Both the position numbers and the translations under genes were made by a program. 64,000 bases of DNA, from NCBI GenBank assembly GCA_040386155.1, contig JAZKFZ010000005.1:248001-312000 (forward strand), in the 5' to 3' direction. The stretch is from M0103 sp040386155. Lineage in GTDB: Bacteria > Bacteroidota > Bacteroidia > Flavobacteriales_D > Crocinitomicaceae. Every line of letters begins with the position of its first letter. Position 1 is the stretch's first letter. The notes beneath the pieces were generated by a model, which searched no databases, had not been told where the DNA came from, and was given only the letters and a program-made list of their open reading frames with translations. Positions 1 through 9,090 of this stretch are shown piece after piece.

Positions 1-1
1 G

Positions 2-1840
2 CATCTTTTTGGATTTTTCTCTGTTTTTAATGCCGATGCTGTGAAAGGCGTAACGCTGACGAAAGGAGGAATTCCAGCCAACTTCGGCGGACGAATGTCA
101 TCTGTTTTAGAGGTAAACATGAAAGAAGGAAACCTAAAAGAATTTCATGTAAAAGGCGGAATTGGATTGATTGCTTCTCGACTCACCGTTGAAGGTCCAC
201 TCAAAAAAGACCGGGGTTCCTTTATTGTTTCTGCACGAAGAACGTACCTCGATTTAATCATGAAAGCAGCAATTCCAGACTCTTCACCCTTTGCCGGCAC
301 TAGCTACTATTTTTACGATCTAAATGCAAAATTGAACTATAAAATCACTGATAAAGATCGGATCTACTTAAGCGGCTATTATGGAAAAGATGTCTTCAAT
401 TTTGATAACAAAGAAGACGGCTTCAACATGAACATGCCTTGGGGAAATGCTGTTGCATCCTTGCGATGGAATCACCTTTTTTCGAATAAATTATTCATGA
501 ATGTCACGGGTACATTTACAGACTATCGTTTTTCTTTTGGATCTACACAAGATGAATTTAGCTTATTGCTAAAATCGGGAATTCAAGATTATGGTGCAAA
601 AGTCGATTTTTCATACTACCCCAACGCACGCCACAAAATAAAATGGGGAGCAGATTACACCTATCATATTTTTACACCAAGTAGCGTCTCTGCAAAAGTG
701 GATACGACCGTTTTTGACACAGGCAACTCACAAAAGCTCTACAGTCACGAAACTGGTGCATATTTCCTTGATGAATTTGATGTAACTGAGAATTTTAAAA
801 TTAATGCTGGCCTTCGATATAGTACTTATACACAAGTTGGAGCTTTTACTCGTTACATCAAAGGTGACCTGAGTTCACCCGACACTTCAATTACCTACGG
901 AAAAGGAGATGTTGTTCAATTTTACCATGGACTTGAACCACGACTTTCCATGCGCTACCTTTTGAAAGATAACAGTGCCATCAAAGGTGGATTTTCATAC
1001 AACTATCAATATGTGCATCTCGCCTCTTTCAGTGCCGTATCATTACCAACTGATATTTGGTATCCCGCAACAGATAAAGCGAAACCACAAATTGGATGGC
1101 AAGCATCACTGGGCTATTTTCGGAATTTCTTGAATGATATGCTTGAAACATCAGTGGAAGTGTACTACAAAGGCATGAACAATTTGATCGAATTTAGAGA
1201 GGGGGCTATTCCAGGAGATCAGATCAATGACAATGTAGACAATTTAATGACCTTTGGAAAAGGATGGAGTTATGGACTTGAATTATTTGTACGTAAAACC
1301 CGAGGGAAATTTACAGGATGGGTAGGCTACACAATTGCAAAAACAGAACGTAAATTTCCCGAATTAAACAATGGCAATCCTTATCCAGCAAAATATGATA
1401 GAAGACATGATCTATCTATTGTGGCAAGCTACAAACTCAATGATCATTGGGTGTTTGGTGGTTCGTTCATTTTTGCGACAGGAAACACATTGACACTTCC
1501 AGCTTCTTGGTACGTGTTAGACCAGACATTGCTATTTAACTACGGAGCAAGAAATTCAACTCGAATGGCACCTTACCACCGTTTGGATTTGTCAGCTACC
1601 TGGTACGATAAAGAGTTCAAGTTTAAAACTGATCCAGCGACAGGAGATCAACTAAAAGTGAAAAAGAAGTTTAGAAACAGTATTGCCATTTCAGTGTACA
1701 ATATTTACAACCGCTTGAATCCATTGTTCGTTTATGTGGACAACGACGGGAACTTTTTACAAGGCGATTTTAAATTGACTGTCAAGCAAGTCACACTATT
1801 CCCCATTATTCCTGGGATCATGTGGAATTTTGAATTTTAA
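2..1840 (+). CDS. TonB-dependent receptor, 5'-truncated by window edge
   Basis: Outer-membrane receptor for TonB-driven uptake of an unknown ligand. The reading frame is open from base 2, so the true start lies outside the window; the GTG at 41 is internal. The first visible residues (HLFGFFSVFNADAVKGV, then GGIPANFGGR and SSVLEV) match the end of the plug domain of Bacteroidota TonB receptors. The remaining ~550 residues alternate aromatic-rich strands with polar loops like a 22-strand barrel, and the protein ends in FEF, a C-terminal aromatic typical of outer-membrane barrels. A DUF4249 lipoprotein follows 13 bases later, a common pairing in this phylum. The N-terminal carboxypeptidase-like domain usual in such receptors cannot be checked here. 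Confidence 0.9.
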   Translation, partial: HLFGFFSVFNADAVKGVTLTKGGIPANFGGRMSSVLEVNMKEGNLKEFHVKGGIGLIASRLTVEGPLKKDRGSFIVSARRTYLDLIMKAAIPDSSPFAGTSYYFYDLNAKLNYKITDKDRIYLSGYYGKDVFNFDNKEDGFNMNMPWGNAVASLRWNHLFSNKLFMNVTGTFTDYRFSFGSTQDEFSLLLKSGIQDYGAKVDFSYYPNARHKIKWGADYTYHIFTPSSVSAKVDTTVFDTGNSQKLYSHETGAYFLDEFDVTENFKINAGLRYSTYTQVGAFTRYIKGDLSSPDTSITYGKGDVVQFYHGLEPRLSMRYLLKDNSAIKGGFSYNYQYVHLASFSAVSLPTDIWYPATDKAKPQIGWQASLGYFRNFLNDMLETSVEVYYKGMNNLIEFREGAIPGDQINDNVDNLMTFGKGWSYGLELFVRKTRGKFTGWVGYTIAKTERKFPELNNGNPYPAKYDRRHDLSIVASYKLNDHWVFGGSFIFATGNTLTLPASWYVLDQTLLFNYGARNSTRMAPYHRLDLSATWYDKEFKFKTDPATGDQLKVKKKFRNSIAISVYNIYNRLNPLFVYVDNDGNFLQGDFKLTVKQVTLFPIIPGIMWNFEF

Positions 1841-1853
1841 CATTTTGTTACCA

Positions 1854-2783
1854 ATGAGAGCATCAATCATCGTACTAATTTTAGCTTCTTTTCTATTGCA
1901 TTCGTGTGAAAAAGAAATTCAAATCGATATTCCAGGCTACGAAGAAAAAGTAGTCATTGACGGGAAAATTGAAACAAATTCGCCACCAATAGTGCTACTG
2001 TCAACTACTAAAAATATTTATTCGCCCACGAATATCGATGCCTATATGGATGGATTTATTTCTGGAGCGGAAGTAATTGTTTCTGACGGCACTACAACCG
2101 TAGTTTTAGATGAATTTTGCACAGACAATTTACCTGCGGGATCAGAAGAAGCGGTTTCTCAAATGCTTGGAATTCCCGTGGATCAATTGGCTTTATTTCA
2201 CATCTGCGCCTACTCCACTATGAATACAGACATTTGGGGACAAGTAGGAAAATCGTACACCTTGACAGTAAATTATGATGGCGAATCGTACACTTCTACC
2301 TCCAACTTAGTATCCAACACACCCCTTAACAAAATATTTTGGAAACCTGCACCTGGTTATTTAGATCGAGGCTATTCATGGGGAGAGTTGACAGATCCAG
2401 CTGGACAATACGACGCCTATTTATGGGAGGTGAAATATTTGGGGCAAAACGTTTTTTACAAAACTTACAGTCCAGTGAACGACGACGAGTACTTTGATGG
2501 TAAAACATTTGAATTCAGCTACGAAAACCCGATGTCGTGCGGAAATGATGATGTACCTGAAGAATATCGCTGCTATTACAAACTGAATGATACCGTTATC
2601 ATCAAGAACTCGAAAATGGACCGAAATGTTTACGAATGTTGGGAAAAGCGCTACATGCAATTGTACTCCAGCGGCAATCCTTTTGCTGCACCAGCCAACG
2701 TAGTTACCAATATTCAAGGCGGCGCCATCGGAATTTGGGGAGCGTATTCCCCTTGGTATGATACGTTGATTTGTGTTGAGTAG
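1854..2783 (+). CDS. DUF4249 family lipoprotein
   Basis: Predicted lipoprotein of 309 residues. A TTG at 1830 would overlap the receptor gene, but the ATG at 1854 gives a clean signal peptide (MRASIIVLILASFLL) with lipobox LHSC, so it is preferred. The following CEKEIQIDIP and KVVIDGKIETNSPPIVLLS are typical of the DUF4249 family, whose members usually sit directly behind TonB receptors. By position it may be an outer-membrane partner that binds ligand for the receptor, but the family's function is not established. It is probably co-transcribed with the receptor (13-base gap). Confidence 0.8.
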   Translation: MRASIIVLILASFLLHSCEKEIQIDIPGYEEKVVIDGKIETNSPPIVLLSTTKNIYSPTNIDAYMDGFISGAEVIVSDGTTTVVLDEFCTDNLPAGSEEAVSQMLGIPVDQLALFHICAYSTMNTDIWGQVGKSYTLTVNYDGESYTSTSNLVSNTPLNKIFWKPAPGYLDRGYSWGELTDPAGQYDAYLWEVKYLGQNVFYKTYSPVNDDEYFDGKTFEFSYENPMSCGNDDVPEEYRCYYKLNDTVIIKNSKMDRNVYECWEKRYMQLYSSGNPFAAPANVVTNIQGGAIGIWGAYSPWYDTLICVE

Positions 2784-2858
2784 TATTTTTTAAAACCTCC
2801 ACTGCTCAATTCACTGCCTCTTTTTGCTTTTTAAGGTTTTAGTGCTTATTTTTAAAGC

Positions 2859-4925
2859 ATGAAAAAACTAATTTTCTCAAGCATGTTATTTGCAGTATTC
2901 ACTGCTACTTGTCAAGAAGATCCATACATCTGGATGGAAGAGGTGGAAAGTGAACAATCACTCAACTGGGTGAATCAACAGAATCAACTTACCAAAGACA
3001 AAATAAGCAAAGTTGAAGGTTTTTCAGACCTACAAAAGCGTTATGTTGAAGTGTTCAACGATAAAGATAAAATTGTGTACCCTTCTACAGTTGGAAAATA
3101 CATGTACAATTTCTGGAAAGATGAAACACATAAAAGAGGCATCTGGCGACGAACAAAACGTGCTGATTTTTTAAGTGGAAATTACCAATGGGAAACCATT
3201 TTAGACATTGATGCATTGTCGGAAAAAGAAGGCAAAAAATGGGTGTTTCAAGGTGCCAATTGGTTGGAGCCGGACTATACAATTTGCTTAATCAGTCTTT
3301 CTGATGGCGGAACGGATGAAAATGAAGTCAGAGAATTTGATGTAAAAACAAAATCGTTTGTGAAAAATGGTTTTTTTATTCCCTCAAGTAAAGGAAGCGT
3401 TTCGTGGATCAGTAAAAACGAAGTATTAATTTCTCGCACCTTAGGCGAAAATTCAATGACCGAATCAGGGTATCCTAGACATGTTAAACGTTTAAAAAGA
3501 GGTCAAAATTTAAGTGAGGCTTCCATTTTAATAGAAGAACCAGATTCAATTATGGGCGTTTGGGGATACACCGATTACGAAAAGGGAAAGTATTCAATCC
3601 TTGTCAGCAAATCCATTACGTTTTATTCGCATCAATCCTATATTTTAAAGGAGGCTAAGCTTATGGCACTTCCTCTGCCCTTGGATGCTGATCAAGAAGG
3701 AGAATATAAAGGGGAACTTTTATACTCACTCAATTCTGATTGGACAGTTGGAAATCAAACTTTCAAAATTGGTTCTCTTGTAAGTGTAAACAAAGAAAAA
3801 TTGTATCAAGGTAATTTAATAGTTCAACTTGTTTATCTTCCAGATGCAAAATCGAGTGTGAATGGTGTTATGGTAACAAAAGATAAAGTTGTGTTGACGG
3901 TGCTACAAAACGTTCAAAATGTATTACTTGCTTGTCATTTTGACACGAAAAAATGGACTGTTTCTTCATTAAAAACTCCTGAATTCGGACGTATATCTGT
4001 TGTTGATGGCGATACTAAACAAGTAGGTTATTTTTACGAATATAGCAACTACATCACTCCACCAACTTTGTACTATGTCGATAACAAAGGCACCAAAGTT
4101 ATTCAAGAACAACGGAGTATGTTTAATGCAGAAAATTTGGAAGTGCACCAATATGAGGTTACCTCAAAGGATGGAACTGTGGTGCCGTACTTCATTGTTC
4201 ACGCAAAAAACATTGTGCTTAACGGTAAAAACCCTACGCTTGTGTATGCCTATGGTGGCTTTAACATTTCTCAGAAACCAAGCTATAACTCAACTACAGG
4301 AATTGGCTGGTTGGAACAAGGCGGTGTTTACGTAGTAGCAAGTATTCGTGGAGGAGGAGAGTTTGGTCCTTCTTGGCATCAAGCAGCGATCAAAGAAAAT
4401 CGCCAAAACGCTTACGACGATTTTTATGCTGTTTGTGAGGATTTGATTGCGCGAAAAATCACTTCACAACCGCATTTGGGCGCTTTTGGATGGAGCAATG
4501 GTGGATTAATGGCGGGTGTTGTGGCAACGCAACGTCCAGATTTATTCAATGCGGTAATTATTGGCGCGCCTTTATTGGACATGAAACGCTTTAATAAGAT
4601 GTTGGCAGGTGCTAGCTGGATGGGAGAATATGGAAATCCTGATATCCCTGAAGAATGGGAATACATTCGCAAGTATTCACCGTACCACAATGTTGTAGCT
4701 GAAAAAGAATATCCAGAAGTGTTGTTTGTTACCTCAACAAAAGATGATCGTGTTCACCCTGCACATGCTCGAAAGATGGCTGCTCGAATGATCGAACAAG
4801 GTCACCCTATTTTCTATTACGAGACAATGGAAGGTGGACATGGCGCTTCTTCAACAAACGAACAGTTAGCATTTAACCAAGCCTTGATGTATAGTTATTT
4901 AAGAATGAAATTAAAGGGCGAGTGA
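2859..4925 (+). CDS. Prolyl oligopeptidase family serine peptidase (S9A)
   Basis: Exported serine peptidase of 688 residues, expected to cut short peptides after proline or a related residue. The N-terminus (MKKLIFSSMLFAVFTATC) looks like a signal peptide, possibly lipoprotein type. The N-terminal half begins with DPYIWMEEVES, characteristic of S9A enzymes, and forms the propeller. The C-terminal alpha/beta hydrolase domain carries the nucleophile Ser546 in GWSNGG, Asp629 in TKDDRV and His661 in EGGHGA, so the triad is complete. Length fits the family (about 700). It stands 75 bases after the DUF4249 gene. Family substrates are well known, but the specificity here is inferred. Confidence 0.92.
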   Translation: MKKLIFSSMLFAVFTATCQEDPYIWMEEVESEQSLNWVNQQNQLTKDKISKVEGFSDLQKRYVEVFNDKDKIVYPSTVGKYMYNFWKDETHKRGIWRRTKRADFLSGNYQWETILDIDALSEKEGKKWVFQGANWLEPDYTICLISLSDGGTDENEVREFDVKTKSFVKNGFFIPSSKGSVSWISKNEVLISRTLGENSMTESGYPRHVKRLKRGQNLSEASILIEEPDSIMGVWGYTDYEKGKYSILVSKSITFYSHQSYILKEAKLMALPLPLDADQEGEYKGELLYSLNSDWTVGNQTFKIGSLVSVNKEKLYQGNLIVQLVYLPDAKSSVNGVMVTKDKVVLTVLQNVQNVLLACHFDTKKWTVSSLKTPEFGRISVVDGDTKQVGYFYEYSNYITPPTLYYVDNKGTKVIQEQRSMFNAENLEVHQYEVTSKDGTVVPYFIVHAKNIVLNGKNPTLVYAYGGFNISQKPSYNSTTGIGWLEQGGVYVVASIRGGGEFGPSWHQAAIKENRQNAYDDFYAVCEDLIARKITSQPHLGAFGWSNGGLMAGVVATQRPDLFNAVIIGAPLLDMKRFNKMLAGASWMGEYGNPDIPEEWEYIRKYSPYHNVVAEKEYPEVLFVTSTKDDRVHPAHARKMAARMIEQGHPIFYYETMEGGHGASSTNEQLAFNQALMYSYLRMKLKGE

Positions 4926-4946
4926 ATTTTAGAAAGTAGGTAGGTT

Positions 4947-5144
4947 ATGGAGTCAAAGAAAATAAACAGTCTAGCTTTTATTATTATTTCAATTGTAATC
5001 TTGATTCCCAATTTAGGTGGATTATTGGTTACATGTTTCATCTTAGATAATCCACCAATGATTATATACATTGTCAACAGTACAATGCTTTTAATTTCTC
5101 TGATTGGACTAGTTTATGGCTTAACATTGCGGAAAAAAAGATGA
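4947..5144 (+). CDS. Small two-helix membrane protein, unknown
   Basis: A 65-residue product with two hydrophobic segments (about residues 10-32 and 38-57), a charged start MESKK and a basic tail RKKR, suggesting an inner-membrane hairpin with both ends in the cytoplasm. An AGGTAGG stretch lies just upstream of the ATG. It begins 21 bases after the peptidase stop and could be co-transcribed. I do not recognise the family. The membrane pattern and start favour a real gene, but its small size leaves doubt. Confidence 0.5.
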   Translation: MESKKINSLAFIIISIVILIPNLGGLLVTCFILDNPPMIIYIVNSTMLLISLIGLVYGLTLRKKR

Positions 5145-5219
5145 AGACTTAAGAAAAATAATACGTTTTGTGCTCAGAATTCCACCTCCAAGATTTATAC
5201 GGTTACTCTCACTTTTTCC

Positions 5220-5227
5220 TATCTTTG
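5220..5227 (+). promoter_or_regulatory. -7 promoter box TATCTTTG
   Basis: Exact match to the Bacteroidota housekeeping -7 consensus TAnnTTTG, 28 bases before the ATG at 5256. No convincing -33 TTG is seen at the usual spacing. Confidence 0.6.
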
Positions 5228-5255
5228 TCCTTCTAAAAAAACAAAACACATCTCA

Positions 5256-6167
5256 ATGAAATACAAGCTCTCCCTGCTCGTCCTCCTATTTATTACCCAA
5301 CTTTCATTTGCTCAAAAAGATTCAATTCCTCAGCCACAAACCATCGTAGAGGTGTACGATGTCGTTGCAATTTACTACGACCACACTGATTCGCGCGGCC
5401 ACTCAAGAAGATATACTTCTGAGGTGAAAGGTGAAATTCTTAGCTATGATGAAAGTACTGGTCAACTGACCTTTAAGGCCTTGGATGGAAAAATGTACTC
5501 CTTGAAAAGCACAGATTACAAATATTTTCAATACAAAAAGGAGTTTGTAAAGAAGGTTAAACAAGTAATTGTGAAGGAAAGAAAGTCGAGTGGCTTTGAA
5601 TTTACAGTAGGATTGAGTGCTGGGTATTTTAATCTCAACCAAGAACTCACCACCGATGATTATTTCATCAATGGCTTTGAGGGAAGTGCCGATATTCCTA
5701 TTTGTTTGAAAGTGGGAGCCGGCATGGTACTCAACAAAAATAGCGTCGCAGGCCTCACAGGTGAGTATGCCGTTTGGATGGACAACAGCTCCTATTTCAA
5801 TGTGGGTGCACGTTATCAATACATGTACAACCCGACTAAAAATGCTGCCTTCTATTTACCTGTGGAATTAAAATACAGTCGCTACCAGTTTTCATCGCAA
5901 TATTCCACATCAGACACCACTGATTTAGGTGGAGGAAGCTGGCAATATCCCGGCTATTTGAATACGAAGGTTGCAACCAACAACCTAGAATTGAATATTG
6001 GGCAAGGTATTTCCTTTGCTTTGAAAAATAAAAAGTCAATCTCACTTGAATTGATGTTGTTGAAGCAATTCATTTTGAGCCAATCCTTCAAAAGTGAGAG
6101 TGAACGCTCACCGACGAGCAAGTTTGGAATTATTGGTGCAAAACTAAATGTATCCTTTAATTTTTAA
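5256..6167 (+). CDS. Outer-membrane beta-barrel-like protein, unknown
   Basis: Exported protein of 303 residues with signal peptide MKYKLSLLVLLFITQLSFAQ. Residues about 25-100 form a polar region with a run of charged and tyrosine residues. From about residue 105 (GFEFTVGLSAGYFNL) onward, alternating hydrophobic and polar residues with many aromatics, ending in VSFNF, resemble an 8- to 10-strand outer-membrane barrel. I do not recognise a named family; no enzyme motif is visible. It has its own promoter box and converges on the serine hydrolase at 6237. Confidence 0.75.
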   Translation: MKYKLSLLVLLFITQLSFAQKDSIPQPQTIVEVYDVVAIYYDHTDSRGHSRRYTSEVKGEILSYDESTGQLTFKALDGKMYSLKSTDYKYFQYKKEFVKKVKQVIVKERKSSGFEFTVGLSAGYFNLNQELTTDDYFINGFEGSADIPICLKVGAGMVLNKNSVAGLTGEYAVWMDNSSYFNVGARYQYMYNPTKNAAFYLPVELKYSRYQFSSQYSTSDTTDLGGGSWQYPGYLNTKVATNNLELNIGQGISFALKNKKSISLELMLLKQFILSQSFKSESERSPTSKFGIIGAKLNVSFNF

Positions 6168-6236
6168 GGCCACTGTGAGCAAGCATTTGGAATTAAACTA
6201 GACTGGAAACATTCTCCATTTTTTGTTCACAGCAAC

Positions 6237-7334
6237 CTACAATCCCTCCACAATTTTTTGCATGAATGGTCTCCAACGAAAATTTTCAGCAGTGTGCCCA
6301 AGTCGAACGATGATAACGTTTTTATCGGTATCAGAATAGATGTATTGTCCATTGACCCCATCTGCCCAAAAAGTATGATCGTTGATACTCCACCATTGGT
6401 AATTGTACGCTTTACCATCTTTCACTATATTTTGATATTTCCAAGAGGCATCAACCCAATTTTGTGAAATTAATTGCTGACCCTCCCAGTTACCTTTGTT
6501 GAGATACAATCGACCCAATTTTGCATAATCGATAGCAGTAGCACCGATTCCACAAAACGTTTTCTCTAAATCTTCTTTCTTAAAAGTACTCCAAGTAGCT
6601 CGGTATTCCATTCCAAGTGGAACCCAAATTTTCTCATTGCAAAAATCGGCGATTGTCTTTTCTTTCAACACTCGCTGTAGAATGAGACCTAATAATTCGG
6701 TGTCGCTGTTCTGGTACTTAAAAACGGTATTAGGTTTATCGCGAAAACTACGTTTTTTCAAAATTGGTAAAAAAGATCGTCCATAATACAAACGTGCCAA
6801 GCCGTTGAAAGGATCAAGATGCTTTTCGTTGAAATTGATGCCAGACCTCATGTTGAGTAAGTGTTCAATTGTTAGCTGATCAATACCTTCTATGTATGCA
6901 AGTTCTGGAACATACGACACAACCTTTTCATGCACCGATGGAATCAATTGATCGTCAATCGCACAGCCTATTAGCATACTAGTTACTGATTTTGCCATGG
7001 AAAAAGACATCACGCGTTTCGTATCATTAAACTCTTGATCGTTGTATTGAAAAAGGATCGAATCATTGCGAACAATCAACAGTGAAATCGTTTCAGTTTC
7101 ATTCAAAAATGATTGCAAGGAAAGACCTGTTAACTCATTGGTTGACATAGTATCAGGAAATGAAATTTGCTTATCAGCATAATGAAAACAGAACGGATCA
7201 TCTGATTTCTTCAATTCATGAGCAGGAAACAACTTGTAATCTTTTGCCCCTGGACGATTGTAAACAAATGCTTCGAATGGTGCACAGCTATCAACAAAGA
7301 CAAGAAGCGAACAGCATATGAATAATTTTTTCAT
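6237..7334 (-). CDS. Beta-lactamase-fold serine hydrolase, lipoprotein
   Basis: A class C beta-lactamase/esterase-like hydrolase of about 365 residues. The SxxK motif is Ser112-Met-Ala-Lys115 (SMAKSVTSML), followed by a YQNSDTE block corresponding to the YxN motif. The ATG at 7334 is chosen: it gives MKKLFICCSLLVFVDSC, a lipoprotein signal, whereas a TTG at 7358 would add seven residues and overlap the hldD stop. The family includes penicillin-binding-like proteins, D-amino-acid peptidases and esterases, so the substrate is unknown. It lies directly behind hldD and is probably co-transcribed. Confidence 0.85.
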   Translation of the reverse strand: MKKLFICCSLLVFVDSCAPFEAFVYNRPGAKDYKLFPAHELKKSDDPFCFHYADKQISFPDTMSTNELTGLSLQSFLNETETISLLIVRNDSILFQYNDQEFNDTKRVMSFSMAKSVTSMLIGCAIDDQLIPSVHEKVVSYVPELAYIEGIDQLTIEHLLNMRSGINFNEKHLDPFNGLARLYYGRSFLPILKKRSFRDKPNTVFKYQNSDTELLGLILQRVLKEKTIADFCNEKIWVPLGMEYRATWSTFKKEDLEKTFCGIGATAIDYAKLGRLYLNKGNWEGQQLISQNWVDASWKYQNIVKDGKAYNYQWWSINDHTFWADGVNGQYIYSDTDKNVIIVRLGHTAENFRWRPFMQKIVEGL

Positions 7335-7354
7335 CATTCTTGTCACGTACTTTA

Positions 7355-8320
7355 TCAATAATAATTCTCGCCTTCCAAGTAATTCTTCACGTAATCTGCC
7401 ACTCCCTCTTCCAAGGTGTGAAATGGCTTAGTATAGCCCGCATTGATCAATTTAGACATATCAGCTTCTGTGAAATATTGATACTTTTCTCGAATATCTT
7501 CTGGCGTGTCGACAAATGAAATAGATTCAGATTTCCCCATGTTTACAAAGGTGTTTTTTACTAAATCTAAGAAGCTACGCGCTTTTCCAGACCCAAGATT
7601 GTAAATGCTAGAAAGAGGTTTATGTTCCATTAAGAAAAGACATACATTCACCACATCTTTTACATAAATAAAATCACGCAATTGTTCTCCGTCTTTATAT
7701 TCTTCCTTATGTGATCGAAACAATTTCATTTCCCCCGATTTCTTAATTTGATGGAACGCATGGAAAATGACACTTGCCATTCGACCTTTATGAAATTCAT
7801 TGGGACCGTAGACGTTAAAAAACTTCAATCCTGCCCAAAATGGTGGATGAACATTCTGCTTCAACACCCACTTATCGAAATCATTTTTAGATTCACCGTA
7901 GGGATTTAACGGCTTCAATTTTGGAATTGAATCATGCTCGTCTTTGTAACCATACTCACCTAAACCATAGGTTGCTGCAGAAGAAGCGTACACTAGCGGA
8001 ATATTAAATTCGACGCAAGCATTCCACACTTCCTTTGAGTAATTCAGATTGAGTTCATCAAAAATTTCAATATTAAATTCAGTAGTATCTGTGCGGGCAC
8101 CCAGATGGAAAACAAATTCCACTTCGTTACCGAAATCACCCAGCCATTTAATAAAATCCTTTCGTCCTACTTTTGCAATTAGAAATTTACCTTCAAGATT
8201 ACTTGACTTTTCTTGCTTCGAAAAATCATCGACAACAACTATATCAGTATATCCAGCCTCGTTTAAACGGCTAACTAAGCAACTTCCAATGAAGCCAGCG
8301 GCTCCTGTAACTACAATCAT
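7355..8320 (-). CDS. hldD: ADP-L-glycero-D-manno-heptose 6-epimerase
   Basis: Converts ADP-D-glycero-D-manno-heptose to the L-glycero form for the lipopolysaccharide inner core. The 321-residue protein is a short-chain dehydrogenase-type epimerase: the NAD(P)-binding TGAAGFIG is at residues 5-12, SSAATYG at about 113-119, and the catalytic pair Tyr141-xxx-Lys145 lies in NPYGESK. FFNVYGPNE and YVKDVV are further family blocks. Length and motifs fit HldD (RfaD) well. The C-terminal half should bind the heptose. The gene is followed at once by the serine hydrolase at 7334. Confidence 0.9.
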   Translation of the reverse strand: MIVVTGAAGFIGSCLVSRLNEAGYTDIVVVDDFSKQEKSSNLEGKFLIAKVGRKDFIKWLGDFGNEVEFVFHLGARTDTTEFNIEIFDELNLNYSKEVWNACVEFNIPLVYASSAATYGLGEYGYKDEHDSIPKLKPLNPYGESKNDFDKWVLKQNVHPPFWAGLKFFNVYGPNEFHKGRMASVIFHAFHQIKKSGEMKLFRSHKEEYKDGEQLRDFIYVKDVVNVCLFLMEHKPLSSIYNLGSGKARSFLDLVKNTFVNMGKSESISFVDTPEDIREKYQYFTEADMSKLINAGYTKPFHTLEEGVADYVKNYLEGENYY

Positions 8321-8370
8321 TTCTTTTTTGATGTTAAGATATTACGATTTTAGGACTTGATGACACTAAA

Positions 8371-8412
8371 GGTTATCGAGTGCTTGAGGTACGAAAGCGT
8401 ATCGAGATACCC
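8371..8412 (-). repeat. Imperfect inverted repeat between dNK gene and hldD
   Basis: GGTTATCGAG at 8371-8380 and ATCGAGATACC at 8401-8411 flank an inner pair GGTACG/CGTATC around AAAG. Read on the minus strand it lies just after the kinase stop and could act as a weak terminator or be an intergenic repeat remnant; a good T-run is lacking. Related TCGATACG and GAGCTTGTCGAA fragments occur in other gaps of this window. Confidence 0.35.
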
Positions 8413-8420
8413 TTTTTCAT

Positions 8421-9035
8421 CTAGAATAGTCCGTTAATCTCAGCGTCGATAGAACTGATAATTTTACCAAGATCTTCTTGACTTTCTGGGAAACGATTAT
8501 TGTCAATATCTATGATCAACAATTTACCTTTGTCGTAGGTTGAAATCCAAGCTTCGTAGCGCTCATTTAAGCGTTTCAAATAATCCAAACGAATACTTTC
8601 TTCATATTGACGACCTCTCTGTTGAATTTGATTGACTAAGGTAGGCACGCTTGCGCGTAAATAAATCAATAAATCAGGTGCTGAAACAAAAGAGTCCATC
8701 AAGTTGAACAAGGAAAAATAATTTTCAAAATCACGCGTCGTCATCAAGCCCATCGAATGCAAATTCGGAGCAAAAATAAATGCATCTTCGTAAATCGTTC
8801 TATCTTGAATTACGGTATGAGCGGTGGTACGAATTTCTTGAATTTGTGTAAAGCGACTATTCAGATAATAAATTTGCAAGTTAAAAGACCAACGTTGCAT
8901 ATCCTCATAAAAGTCATTAAGGTAGGGGTTCATTTCCACATCTTCGAAATGTGTTTCCCAGCCATAGTGCTTGGATAAAAGTTTAGTCAGAGTCGTTTTT
9001 CCTGATCCAATATTTCCTGCGATTGCAATGTGCAT
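8421..9035 (-). CDS. Deoxynucleoside kinase (deoxyadenosine/deoxyguanosine kinase type)
   Basis: Phosphorylates salvaged deoxynucleosides at the 5' position using ATP. The 204-residue protein opens with a P-loop, AGNIGSGKTT (Lys13), followed by the FEDVEMNPYL block that binds substrate. QDRTIYEDAFIFA replaces the classical DRS motif. RGRQYEESIRLDYL corresponds to the arginine-rich lid region. Length is right for the bacterial dNK/dGK family. Base specificity cannot be read from the sequence. It is the last gene of a minus-strand run beginning with the GH3-family gene. Confidence 0.88.
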   Translation of the reverse strand: MHIAIAGNIGSGKTTLTKLLSKHYGWETHFEDVEMNPYLNDFYEDMQRWSFNLQIYYLNSRFTQIQEIRTTAHTVIQDRTIYEDAFIFAPNLHSMGLMTTRDFENYFSLFNLMDSFVSAPDLLIYLRASVPTLVNQIQQRGRQYEESIRLDYLKRLNERYEAWISTYDKGKLLIIDIDNNRFPESQEDLGKIISSIDAEINGLF

Positions 9036-9090
9036 AATAGTTTCGTTTTGGACTTACTAAAGTATAACATTTGAAGCAATCAGCATCAAA

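Noticed and set aside
2791..2845. TAAAACCT and AGGTTTTA as a possible terminator after the DUF4249 gene
   Set aside because: The loop would be nearly 40 bases and there is no convincing T-run.
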